The position numbers and the translations under genes are program-made. Shown here one piece after another: positions 23,420 to 34,600 of a stretch of 64,000 nt of DNA. The stretch covers positions 295,012,647 to 295,076,646 of the forward strand of contig NC_134455.1 of the NCBI RefSeq assembly GCF_047948215.1. The letters run 5' to 3'. The notes beneath the pieces are model-generated. The model saw only the letters and a list, made by a program, of their open reading frames with translations, made no database searches and was not told where the DNA came from. This stretch comes from Lycorma delicatula. Its lineage: Eukaryota; Arthropoda; Insecta; Hemiptera; Fulgoridae. Position 1 is the first letter of the stretch; every line of letters begins with the position of its first letter.

Positions 23420-24440
23420 TTGTAGATGTCTTCATCCACTCATTGTAGATGTCTTACGTCTTCTGCCCGATTTTAGGGGATTCCCGACAGTCTCTTCGAC
23501 CGAGGCGACCCTGTAGGGCCTACTATGCCTCAACTGCCGCGCTGTCCACCTCCCCCAAGCGGACCAAAAAATCCAACTCATGCAGAGAAGCGTTCATACC
23601 GGTCTTCTTCAGTCATCTTCACATTGAAAATATTGTAAAACATCTTGGTTATTAGAGCATTCCAACCGATCTCTGAGAGGAACATTCGCTCTACAATGCA
23701 TCCCTCGTCGAGTATCCCGGAGATGTTGCATCAGAACCGTCTCTCCTCCTTCCATCAGATGCACACACAAATACTGTCATTCATTGTAATCAACTCTTCC
23801 CATTGTCCTCGGTACGAATTGAACGACCAACGCCCGGTTAAGGACTGGGGTCATCCAAAAATCCATCTCACGATGTTTCCTGTTGATGTACCTTTTGATA
23901 TCAGGTATCAATGTGTAGGTCCAGCGGCCATTTGCCGCTCGAACTCACCTTTCCTGCCATCTGTCCAACAAGGCGCACCATGCAACCGTTTTCGGAGTAC
24001 CTTCCTTCTCTCCAAGCGCTCCTCTATCTTCAAATCTAACGGACGGATACCAGATATCACAAATATGGCCTCAGGTGACATCATTCTGTAGTCTGTGACA
24101 ACACGCAATGAGTGCCGCTGAACCCTATTGAGCGTCCTCCTACTGCTGTCCACTGAGCATCACACCACACCGGGCACCCATAAGATGCTATGGAGGCTAT
24201 TACAACCGCAAGCAGCACTCTTTTCTTCTGTCGAGGGCATACAGTATTCGCCATGACTCTCTCCAGATTTATTGCGGTTCTCTCTGCTTTCTCGTTGGTG
24301 TTCCTTATGTGTAGAACAAAGCACATACTTTGGTCCAACCAGAATCCTAGATATTTAATCGTCTTAGTAGGCCATATAATACTCTCCCCGACATGTGTTA
24401 TGATCGGTCTGAGTTTTCTTCTGTCACTCGCAACCAACCA
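23420..24440 (-). mobile_element. R1-clade LINE, ORF2 C-terminal fragment
   Basis: On the minus strand, TKTIKYLGFWLDQSMCFVLH and RVLLAVVIASIASYGCPVWC match the thumb region after the RT palm in R1/TRAS-like ORF2. Downstream, RTLNRVQRHSLRVVTDYRMM and FERQMAAGPTH continue the C-terminal domain in other frames. The element is 5' truncated and frameshifted. The GC content is higher than in neighbouring DNA. Confidence 0.75.
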
Positions 24441-24862
24441 GTCCAGTTGAAGGACGAGGTGGTTAAGGAGACTGTTCTTTTATCGGTTACTGAGCCTCCT
24501 AAGACCCAGCGCAAACGTTATTCAGATGTTATCAAGGACAAGCAGGAGGCCAGTTTGTCTCAAAAGTTACCAGAGATCCTGTTTCGTTAATATGAAAGAC
24601 GGACATACCAAAACTAGTGAAGAAAGTAGTGATAAGACTAATAAGAGATGAGAGACAAATTTCAAGTCGTTCGTCGCTCAAAGAGGTCGAACCTGAGAAT
24701 TCTAAACATAAGAGAAAATAAGAAGGGACTTGTTGTGGTGACTGATAACAAGGAGACAGTTAAAAATATATCGGACTCGTTAAAGGTCGAGAAAAGCGAC
24801 ACGACAGTCGATCCAAAAAGAAACAGGCGTTCGAGAATGATTGTCTACAATATTGTCTAGCT
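24441..24862 (+). mobile_element. LINE ORF1-like fragment in opposite orientation
   Basis: Plus-strand frames read PPKTQRKRYSDVIKDKQEAS and, further on, FQVVRRSKRSNLRILNIREN, then KGLVVVTDNKETVKNISDSL. This basic-plus-RRM-like order is typical of R1/jockey ORF1 upstream of the zinc knuckles. It is joined head to head to the ORF2 fragment at 23420-24440. Confidence 0.55.
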
Positions 24863-24907
24863 AAGGATGAGTTGATGACTCTCATTAGAAAAGCGTTTTC
24901 TAATTAG

Positions 24908-24960
24908 ATGCAGGGGGTATACCGAAATGAAACGACTGGCACTAGATAGGGAATCTTGGA
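24908..24960 (+). mobile_element. RTE LINE, 53-base 3' scrap
   Basis: It matches the [15 protein letters not shown] block near the end of the RTE protein (compare 42956-43006) but lacks the tail. Confidence 0.7.
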
Positions 24961-25084
24961 AATGATTATAGATTATCAGATTAATGATTAATATTTGATA
25001 ATAATTATAAATAATTCCATGCTGCATAAGCTGCATGTTCAATTATTTAAAATGGATTCAGCTTTAGTTGAGAAAGGTCAGTAT

Positions 25085-25430
25085 TTCAAAATTGCCTCCT
25101 TATTCTCTGGAATTAAATCCAATTAAAAACACTTTGATGGTTTTAAAAGAGTGTTGCGAAAAAATGTTAATTTTAAATTAGATGGTTATTGCATTAATTA
25201 CTGAAGAACAAGCAAATTGAATTATGATGCCATATGGAAATCTTTGTGTGACCATGTCAAGAAAATAGAAACATCTTGTCTCGAGAACTTTTCATTGATA
25301 ATGCCATTAAAAATGTGGTTACTAACATAAATGGTGATAGCAATGACATTGATTTAAGTGATTGTGATTTAAATATTAGCACTGATGATGTATCAGGAAC
25401 TGAAAACCTTATGATTTGATTTGGTAAGAA
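25085..25430 (+). mobile_element. DDE transposase C-terminal remnant
   Basis: The reading LPPYSLELNPIKNTLMVLKE matches the third catalytic block of Tc1/IS630-like transposases (PPYSPELNPIE). Short helical pieces follow in shifting frames. No terminal repeats were seen. Confidence 0.6.
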
Positions 25431-25447
25431 GCAGTTGAGATCTATGT

Positions 25448-25720
25448 TCATACGTAGTATAGTACTTTCCACGACACTTCTTTGTTCTTTCTTCCTTCTT
25501 CTACATCAATCATTTCGCCTTCAAACTTACTGCGGTTTGCAGCAAGCCTTAACCCCTTGACAAAACTATAGTCATCTGGCATGGTTACCAAACTGGATGA
25601 CTTCTGAACATGATAAGGATGCAGTTTGTGAGCATATAATGTCCTCCATAATGTACTTTGTGGAATGTTGAGCTTGTACAAATTCTTCACATGCTCGTAG
25701 TAGGACTTAAGTTGTACCAC
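25448..25720 (-). mobile_element. HTH/DUF4817-type transposase remnant
   Basis: The 90-codon frame contains LNIPQSTLWRTLYAHKLHPY followed by HVQKSSSL, the HTH and linker signature of the same class as 12106-13431. Only this piece remains. Confidence 0.6.
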
Positions 25721-27539
25721 CTGAAGAATATTTCCCCTTTCATCACCATGAATCTGTTGACAGTCTAAATTTATTGCAGTAAAAAAAATTGTTTTTTAAT
25801 TTTTACAAATTCATTACATTTTTCTGTTATGTTGTTTTGTTTTAAATAATAAAAGTTTATTTTTTTTGTTTTTCATAGACTTTACTACACCAATTTTAAC
25901 AGAATTAAATTCAACTTGTTTTTCAACACCAAATTTTTCTGTTTTACATTGGATATGTAAAGTAGATTACAGTTGTGGGACCTGTGTCAGGTCAGAAAAC
26001 AAGTCATCATGCTTTTTTCCATTGTACATTATATATAATGCCTTAATTATTTCAGTATGACCTCATTTACCAGAAATGAAATCCAGGTAAACTTTTTTGC
26101 TAGCCATAACTCAATAAGAAGTCTTTAACACATATTTGTTTGAAAGGTTTTCCTTACTTCAAGCTCTAGAATAAGTTCCCAAATTATTTCCCTTTCCTCC
26201 TGAATCAAGGCTGATTGACAGGCGTTCATTAACGTGCTTTTATACAGTTTTTTATTCATTATTTTTTTACATAAAATGCATCCCATTTAAAAAAAATGTT
26301 CACAAAAAACAAAGCTTGATAAAAAAAGAAAGGAATTCAGAGAAATGAAATTAAGGAACCAAATGGGAGCTAATTACTGCATTCTCTGGAATATAGCAAT
26401 ATGGAGATGGTCCCAGTATGTAATGTCCAAATATAAGGGCTGATTTAGGATATCACGATTAATAAAAAAGTTTATGTAAACTAATGCCCAATCCTAATAA
26501 CAAATATAGAGCAGTTTAGAGAAAAAAAAAATTGAAATGAAGTTAAAAATAAGTTGCTCACAATCACACTATGAAGAGATTCAAACAACTGAAATGCATA
26601 CTAAGAAAAGTCGCTGTGCAATTACGTATAAGTTGAAACATAATCTTAAATTAACCTAAAAAACTGTTGTGAAAAGTAAAAAAAAAAGACAATAATATAC
26701 CCAGTTAAATATTACCTAAAATTAATAGTGTTTAATGATTATAAATAAATATATTATAAAAATAAAATGATCCTGCAGTGAACAATGAACTCTTTATCAC
26801 TGATGAAATCAAAATAATATATATTACACTTGTACAATGCTGTATTATGAGATTTTTGGTTGGGATACTGTGTAACTTACGACGGACATAACTCGGGTGA
26901 AAAGCGTTTTCGATGAATAATTTCACCTGTAACTAATATTGTGTATACTCATAATACCAATATTTTATTTTGTTAATGTAAACTACAAGTGATCTGTCAC
27001 ATTTTTGCTGAGAAATCCTATTTTAATTTTATTTTCATGATTGAAAGTTGTAATAGCCAACAAAATAATGGTGTCTTAATTGCAAACTCAACATTTCGCA
27101 GTCACCAGCTGATTTATTTCACTACACACATTTTCCTGCCATTCCTAAAGTTTCTTCAGAATGATATAAATCCTTACTTTAAACTCATAATAATAATTAT
27201 GTAAATACCTCTGACCAGAAAACTGCTATAGTTTTGAATATTAAAAGAAAAAAATAGCAGAACTGATTTAAATCATGACGTCAAAAGAAACTGACTGGCA
27301 TGATGGTCAATCAAATTTTACAATTGTAGTACCAGATTTAGATCAGTATCTGAAGTTAAATAATTTAAAAATTGAAACCAATCACGGTTGTCTACACCAT
27401 AATCAATTTTTGTTTTAGTAATTAAATCTACTCGTATTGGTTCAAGTATTATTCTGATAATTTTACAACTTAGAAAATTATTTTTATCACATAAAAGCTT
27501 GAAAACAAAAAAGCCAGCATTAATATTGAACACGATCTT
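25721..27539. other. Intergenic AT-rich DNA, nothing recognised
   Basis: No exon, RNA gene or transposase similarity seen on either strand. Confidence 0.45.
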
Positions 27540-27850
27540 AGGCTGTGTTCATCAGTCGCGTGCCAAACCTCAACATCAACACCGCTCCACTGATGCATGC
27601 AAGCATCACACTACCACAATTATGTATGCATACATGCGCATGCACTACCACCTTGTTTATGAGTCTCGATGAGAGAGAGCGGTGCAACACCACAACGATG
27701 AGGATCAATCTCAAGGTAAGTCTAATTTTTTACATATATCTTAAAACAACCAACAGGACCAGGGAAAAGGGAACTTCCAAGGTGGCCGCTTCTGTCACGT
27801 GACCAAAATCCTGCAATGGGATTGGGTAGTGGCGCACAGCCACTGTATAG
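27540..27850. promoter_or_regulatory. CpG-richer island with E-box
   Basis: This ~300-base segment stands out from the AT-rich surroundings. It contains several CG dinucleotides, the palindrome GTCACGTGAC (E-box core CACGTG) near 27795, alternating ATGCATACATGCGCATGCAC, and a consensus plus-strand splice donor (CAAGGTAAGT near 27716). It could be a promoter with a non-coding first exon, or part of a repeat. No gene could be attached to it. Confidence 0.3.
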
Positions 27851-28100
27851 GATTTAGTAATACATTAATTGATAATATTTAAGATTATTAGGGAATAATT
27901 TATTTTGGGAGAAGTTGATTTAGTTTAACATGTAGTTTACTAGTTATTTAATTACTAATAATTTAAATAATAAAAGGAGGAATATTTATTTATAAACTCG
28001 CTGATGGAGGTGGATAATTTTACATACAACAATTTAATGAAGTTTAAGTTTAGAGAGCCGTTGAGACAGAGATTGACGAGTGGTGTTGCTATTTACATTA

Positions 28101-28132
28101 TGTGGTCTGCTATGCACCAATAGCAGACCACA
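28101..28132. repeat. Perfect 13-bp palindrome, 6-base loop
   Basis: TGTGGTCTGCTAT at 28101-28113 pairs with its exact complement at 28120-28132 around GCACCA. Confidence 0.85.
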
Positions 28133-28735
28133 ATAAAAGTTATAATTCTTTCTCTGTTTAAGCATTACATATAACAGTTTAAGCCTGCGCATAAGTTGTT
28201 GACAGACAATACATACAACTACAAACCAACACACACACTCACGATATGTCAGGAATTAAAATATCTTTGAAATTCTATATAAACTACCTATTAGTCCCAT
28301 AAAAAATTCTAAGAAAAATCTACTCTATATGCTGGCTTAAAATATTTATTATTTTATTTAATTATTTATTTCTTTTAATTTAGTTATATGCTCGCTTACT
28401 TATTTATATATTTTATTTAGCAATTTAGTTGTATGTTTTAATGTCTATTTATTTAGTTGAATTTATGGGACTTAATCAAATAAAAAGTAAATAAACTTTA
28501 CGATTTATGTTAGATTTTAGAACAGAGAAACAACTGATTAATTTATAAATGCACCAATAGAAAGACGGATGAAATTTTTTATTTATTTAAGTAAATGTCA
28601 GACTGCAGAAAAACAAGCTGGGATAGGGAGAGTCTGATAGAATTAATATTCCATATTTTATATTAAATGAACACCATGATGGGCAGTGATCTAAGTCTTT
28701 CACTAAAGCTTATATTGCACTGTTTGTATGTCTTG
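28133..28735. other. Intergenic AT-rich DNA
   Basis: No gene recognised. It may contain the degraded upstream part of the BEL/Pao element that follows. Confidence 0.4.
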
Positions 28736-28739
28736 CAAC

Positions 28740-29450
28740 TGAGCAATACATGTAGAACTAGTTTCTGACTTAACTACACAGTCATTCATTGCAGCCTTAA
28801 AAAGATTCATATCTCATAGAGGTATTCCTAAGTAAATCTTTTCTGACAGTGATATTTAATCAAACAATCATTTAAATGAAACGAGATTTCAATTGGTCAT
28901 TCATTCTCCCGTATCTCCTCATTTTGGTGGTTTATGGAAAAGTTCAATTAAAAGTGTCAAACATCACATGTGTCATGTTTTCGGTCACACGATTCTTAAC
29001 TTTGAGGAATTATGTACAATTTTAACGTAGATTGAAGCTTGCCTTAACTCCCATCCCTTATTCTGTTTCTACAAATCATAGAGATCCTGAGCATTTAACT
29101 CCACTTATATCCTTGCCTGAGACCAGTTATCAGAAAATTCAAGTCAATCATTTAGGATGCTGACAACTATGGCAAGAATTTATTCAGTCTATTTGGAAGT
29201 GTTGATCTAAAGACTATTTGCATTATTTGCAGCAAGAAAATAAATGGTCCCAAATGAAATCTTGCTGTTGGTGATTTGGTTTTCATCACCAACAAACATT
29301 CCACTCCACTACAGTGGAAGCACAGCATTATTACTCAAGTTTACCCTGGTTCTGATAATCTTGTGAGACTGGCTGATGTAAATACCGCTAAAGGTCTACT
29401 AAAAAAACCTATACATAAACTTATGTCTATTACCAATTATAAATGATTGA
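28740..29450 (+). mobile_element. BEL/Pao LTR retrotransposon relic, integrase region
   Basis: Frames joined across indels give FISHRGIPK and IFSD (integrase core), then SPVSPHFGGLWKSSIKSVKH, LNFEELCTILT and IEACLNSHPL. This is the distinctive BEL/Pao integrase order. The C-terminal pieces DLVFITNKHSTPLQWKH and VRLADVNTAKGLLKKPIHKL follow. No intact frame or clear LTRs remain. Confidence 0.8.
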
Positions 29451-29763
29451 ATTAATTGACATATTATAATAAGTAAAAACATATTTCTTTAAGTTCCTAA
29501 TGATATTTGTAACAATAATTTATAATATTTATTGTTCAATGTTATCATGTATTTCATTTGTTTTGTATTTAAATATTGTATTAATGCATATTCCAAGATG
29601 CATACTTATGTTGATGTAATTGTAATCCTCATTTTCATATTGCTCCCATATTCATAAACAGACTGTTGTATGACAAAGATACAAATACATACAACACAAA
29701 CATACATACAAATATACAACAAAAATAAACATACAAAATACAATGCTAGCTAACATATAGCAT

Positions 29764-30135
29764 TGCCATTGGGATGAGATTGCTCTGGCCAATTGATACA
29801 TCTTGACACAAGAGGCTTCACGAACAACATTACCAAAGAAATCTTAGATCTTTGTGATGCTAGGTACCCCTATTCTAGAGATTTAGGCCACCCTAGATCA
29901 TGTACATGTAATCTGCCATTGGCATGTGACTGCTCTGGCCAATGGATACATCTTGGTGCATAAGGCTTCACGAACAACATTACCAAAGAAATCCTAAAAA
30001 TGTGGCTTTTAAATTGGATGACTGTATAAAATTAGTGAAAGATAAAATAAGTGCAATTAATAAAGATGATTGGTTGCAAAAATGTCATTTATCTGTTAGA
30101 CAAGTAGTAACTTTAACACTGCTCATCTATTAGGA
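29764..30135 (+). repeat. Direct repeat of ~85 bases with transposase-like tail
   Basis: A block beginning GCCATTGG and including GGCTTCACGAACAACATTAC occurs at about 29764-29850 and again near 29910-29996, about 147 bases apart. The 63-codon frame over the second copy ends FKLDDCIKLVKDKISAINKD, which resembles the C-terminal helix of Tc1-like transposases. This is probably an internal duplication within a transposon scrap. Confidence 0.5.
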
Positions 30136-30430
30136 AGAGTTGTTAGTAATACTGATAAGTGTAGCTTCAAATACATAAGTATAAAAGTTAATTTTAAGTG
30201 AATCTGAATACCTACTTAATAAGGGTACTGCATTTGTTCACGTTCAGTTAACAGAAATAGCCTGGTGACATTATAAGGCTAGATAAGACACATGCTTAAC
30301 ATTAAAGTTATTAAGATTTCTTTCTTCAATCTCAAAAAAAAAAAAACTTGTGTATATTATCACTATTCTTATGTTAAGATTTAACATTAGAAATGTTAAA
30401 ATAAAACCCACAACATTAATCTTTCAATGC

Positions 30431-30436
30431 TTTATT
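30431..30436 (-). terminator. Candidate CAP polyadenylation signal
   Basis: AATAAA on the minus strand lies about 1.15 kb downstream of the CAP stop codon, and no recognised transposon intervenes. Many similar hexamers occur in this AT-rich DNA, so the choice is tentative. Confidence 0.25.
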
Positions 30437-31578
30437 ATTCAATAGGATGTTTTTTTTTGTTTTTTTTTTTTTTAATATCAATGAAATAAAATGTTACATC
30501 ATAACATGTAACATAATATCTTCCACAAATGGAAGTCTTAAAACAATTCAATGAATATGTAATATCAAATATATTGTGTAAAATAATAATAGTTAAAAAA
30601 TCAATACTAGACATGATATGGTATCAAAAATTCTTTGAAAATAAAAATACTATACAAACCAGCAAACAACAGTCAAGCTTTAGTAAATAATGTAGAAAGT
30701 ACAAAAATTAAATGAAAATTTTCATTAGTTAATATACAGAACACCTAGGCCAAAATGAAATCAACTTCTTCCTAGTTGAAAAAATGTTAAAGTTAAGCTA
30801 AGAAAAAATATTTAAGTTAAGCAAAGGAAAAATATAAAATTTTTAATGTAACATATATTTTTTATCCAAATTAACAAAACTAAGTAAAACGTATATAATA
30901 TATTAAGTCAGAAAATAGCTGTTTGTTAAGAGTAAAATTTATATTTCCTTTATAAGGTCAATTGCATATTTTCTTATTACTCATTTAATAAGGATTGTTT
31001 GCAATGTCTTTTCATCATGAAGCTCCAGTGTAAGACAAAAAACTACATTAAACCTAATATGAATTTACTTTTGACATAGTTTATAATACACTAATAAACA
31101 CCATACGTTATGTCTTGGCTAGTAGTTCTAACTGATAAATGTTGCAGTTTTCACTACACAGCAACAAATCATTTAACTCAAATGTTAGGAAAACTGAAAA
31201 AACCACCATTAGCAAATTTTTCAATATACAACCCATGATCTGATACACTGAAAACTGTATACAGATACAAAAAAAGTTTAAGTAATCTGATCAGTTGATA
31301 AGTAAGTTTACAGTAGCTGTAGTGTAAAGTTTCTGTTCATCTTCAAATGTACCTGATTGAAGAAGGAAAATATAAAATTGACATCATTATTGTAATAATC
31401 TAATTTTGTACACAACTGTTATAAAGGCGAAAATATAGCATCACAGTCGAAAAAACCTAAAAATATAATAGAACCCTTATTTAAACATAATCATAATTTG
31501 TCAATACATACTGTACAACTGAATAAAGATATACTAAATTTTATGCAGTTGTTTACCAGACGTTATTTAATAACAATA

Positions 31579-31686
31579 TTAATCTATACAATCTTCACAC
31601 ATTTGGCTTTTGCTTTTAATAGCTACTGTAGTCAGTCCAGTTGGTTTCACAGTCGTCTTGAATTGTTCAGGCACAGGAAACTCAGC
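31579..31686 (-). CDS. CAP: CAP last coding exon
   Basis: [20 protein letters not shown], then [15 protein letters not shown] and TAA at 31581-31579. The acceptor is TTTTTTTGTAG. It matches [11 protein letters not shown] of human CAP1; the C-terminal dozen residues are longer in cysteines (MCEDCID) than the human VTTVTEIAG end. Confidence 0.92.
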   Translation of the reverse strand, partial: AEFPVPEQFKTTVKPTGLTTVAIKSKSQMCEDCID

Positions 31687-34600
31687 CTACAAAAAAAATA
31701 TACAAATTATTTTTATCAACATATCAGTATTTTTATTTCCTTGAAAGAAGAAAGGAAGTATTGTGATCACGAAAAATTTCAGATTGCAATGGCAATATCC
31801 ATTTTGACTAGTTTCAGCATGACGATCATACGTACGTACATATGTATCTCGCATAACTCAAAAATGATTAGTTGTAGGATGTTGAAATTTTGGATTTAGG
31901 ACTGTTGTAACATCTAGTTGTGCACCCAACATCCAAAAGAATTTGGATTTTGGACTTTTTCTTAACTGCAGTAATAAGCCCCCATTGAGAGCTTATATAT
32001 CATACGTGGTAATTATTTTAATTGGTTCCACAGTTATAGCCAAATAAAATTTTAATTAATGAAATATTTTGATCTTACGAGAAGAAGGCACATCGGTTCG
32101 AATATGAAATGATCCATTTAGCCAACCAGTCAACAGTGTTACACAAGAAGCACAGCAAATATGAGGAATCTTTTTTCTTTTTCCTGCTTAGCCTCCGGTA
32201 ACTACCGTTTAGATAATTCTTCAGAGGATGAAGGAGGATGATATGTATGAGTGTAAATGAAGTGTAGTCTTGTACATTCTCAGTTTGACCATTCCTGAGA
32301 TGTGTGGTTAATTGAAAACCCAACCACCAAAGAACACCGGTATCCACGACCTAGTATTCAAATCTGTTGTAAAAATAACTGGCTTTACCAGGACTTGAAC
32401 GCTGGAATTCTCGACTTTCAAATCAGCTGATTTGGGAAGATGCGTTCACCACTAGACCAACCCGGTGGGTAAATATGAGGAGTCTAACATTTGTTATGAT
32501 CACCTACTTTACATCCAACGTACAGTTCATATGACTTCCCCAGTGGCGTCATATTTTTTTCTGAGACCTCAATATTACCTCACCACAAATGTAGCACAAA
32601 TTGTTTGGATGATTAATGCAACTGCGAGGCATTGTTAATACTTTACAATAACTAATATAGTTTAAAAAGAATTTATAAATATATAAAGAATTTATTTAGT
32701 TTAAGAACAATTTATAAATATACTAATTCAATAAACATACACTCACTTTACTGAACAACATATACCCACAAATACAAAAGCCAGCTACAAAACTGAATGT
32801 TACACACACGAGAACTCGCACCTGAATGAGAATTAAAAATATTTCTCTAGTCTGCACGACAGTTTTCAAGTAAATATAATAATGACAGAGATAACTAATA
32901 AGTGGATGATATGTTTACAGTAAGATGAATAGGAAGAATGAGTCACATTCTTGTTCATTTTAGTGTGTAAATAAAAAACATGATGACTAATATCTAGCAA
33001 ATCAATGTGACAACAATTGAAGGACTGTAATAAATAAACTAAAGCTATTTAGTTGATATAATACAATAAAATATGTTCACAAAATGGTATGCTTATGGAG
33101 TTCGATATTACCTTTAAATAAGAATGGTAGTTGCAAAAAACTAAGCCTGATAGAATTCTGATTTCATATTTGAAATCAGCATGAAAAATATTACAAGAAT
33201 CAGATATCCACTCTTATTTAACAAAATCATTGTTGATCAGTGCTATTTGTATGAAGAGAGCAAATCTTTAACTCAAATTTTTTAACATTACAGATGTTGG
33301 TTTGTCTTTTCTATGGCTATTATATGCACTTAAAGAATGAGGTACTAGGACACAGTCTGAGTGCTAAAGTCACACTCTGTTCTGAACAGAGTGGTAACCA
33401 ATAGCAGTGAAAAAAATATATTTGACTCAGTAAAGAAGACAATAGAAAACAATTTCATTTCTCACTCTCTTTTAAGTTTACAAACAATTTGTAGCTAGTT
33501 GATCCAGATCAACTACAAAAAAAAAAGATTGTTAGTCAGCCAGCTGACTAACAATCTTTTTTTTTTTTTTGAAGCAAACGAAACAGTAATCGTCCATTTT
33601 CAAAAAAATTACTGTCACTGCAGACTGAAGAGAAACACAAATATTAATTCAGAAAAAAATACAGAAATACATACATATGAAAGGTAATTTTCAAAATACT
33701 AGCATAAAATATAATAATAAGGAGTTGTAAAGGAATGCCATGAAACGAAAAATTGAATAGGTGTAAATAATACAAGTGATAAGAGGGTGTTTTCCATAGC
33801 AGAATCAGAAGACAAATGCAGAGTTAAAAGAAATAAATTTTAAAAAAAACCAATATTAAATTTCTCTCTTTAACTTTAGCTAAACATTTTTTTTATTTTT
33901 TTCATACGGTTCCTATCCTTTAATCTTTTTGGCAAGTTGAGTGAACTCATGTGATTTCATTAGGTGGAACGAGGGGAGTGTACAAATAAACAGTTTTAAA
34001 TATGCAAGTTATTAGACAATTCTAAGAGAAAAATTTCACAAGTCATTTTTTAAAATGAGAATCAAACAATAATAAATTAAAAAATAAAAGATACTCTTAT
34101 AATATAGTTAATTAAACACTCCTAACAAAAAGGATAAAAGATGCTACATAAATCAATATAATATTGTATGATCTGTAAATTATCATACAATAAAAATCTT
34201 CAAAACAAAATTTATCTGTAAATTTTACTTTGAAAGAAAACAACAAATTAAAAATAAAAATACTTACAAAATCACCATTTTCTTTAGGAACAAGAACATT
34301 GATTTCTGATGATTTTGAGGTAATTATTTCAACTTCCAATGAATCTTTACTAAGATAAATCTGACATCCATCTGTTTTATCTATTGAAATTGTTGGTACT
34401 TTACCTAGTACCTGAAAAATTTTAACAGTTAAAATTAACTTTATTTAAAGTTATCGCTGGAAATATTCTGAAAATATATATTATTGTAATGAAGCTCAAC
34501 TTGATCCAGCCCAAGAACAGAATTAAATATAAAATGACATTCACCTTATTTTTTCATAATGTCTACAATAGTACTTTTGTGCCAACCCACATCATCAGTT

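Noticed and set aside
27850..29760. LTRs flanking the BEL/Pao relic
   Set aside because: I found no convincing direct repeat on both sides of the integrase region.
31498..31899. 133-codon plus-strand open frame
   Set aside because: It lies antisense over the last CAP exon and the adjacent intron, and shows no domain. The minus-strand exon is well supported by homology and splice sites.
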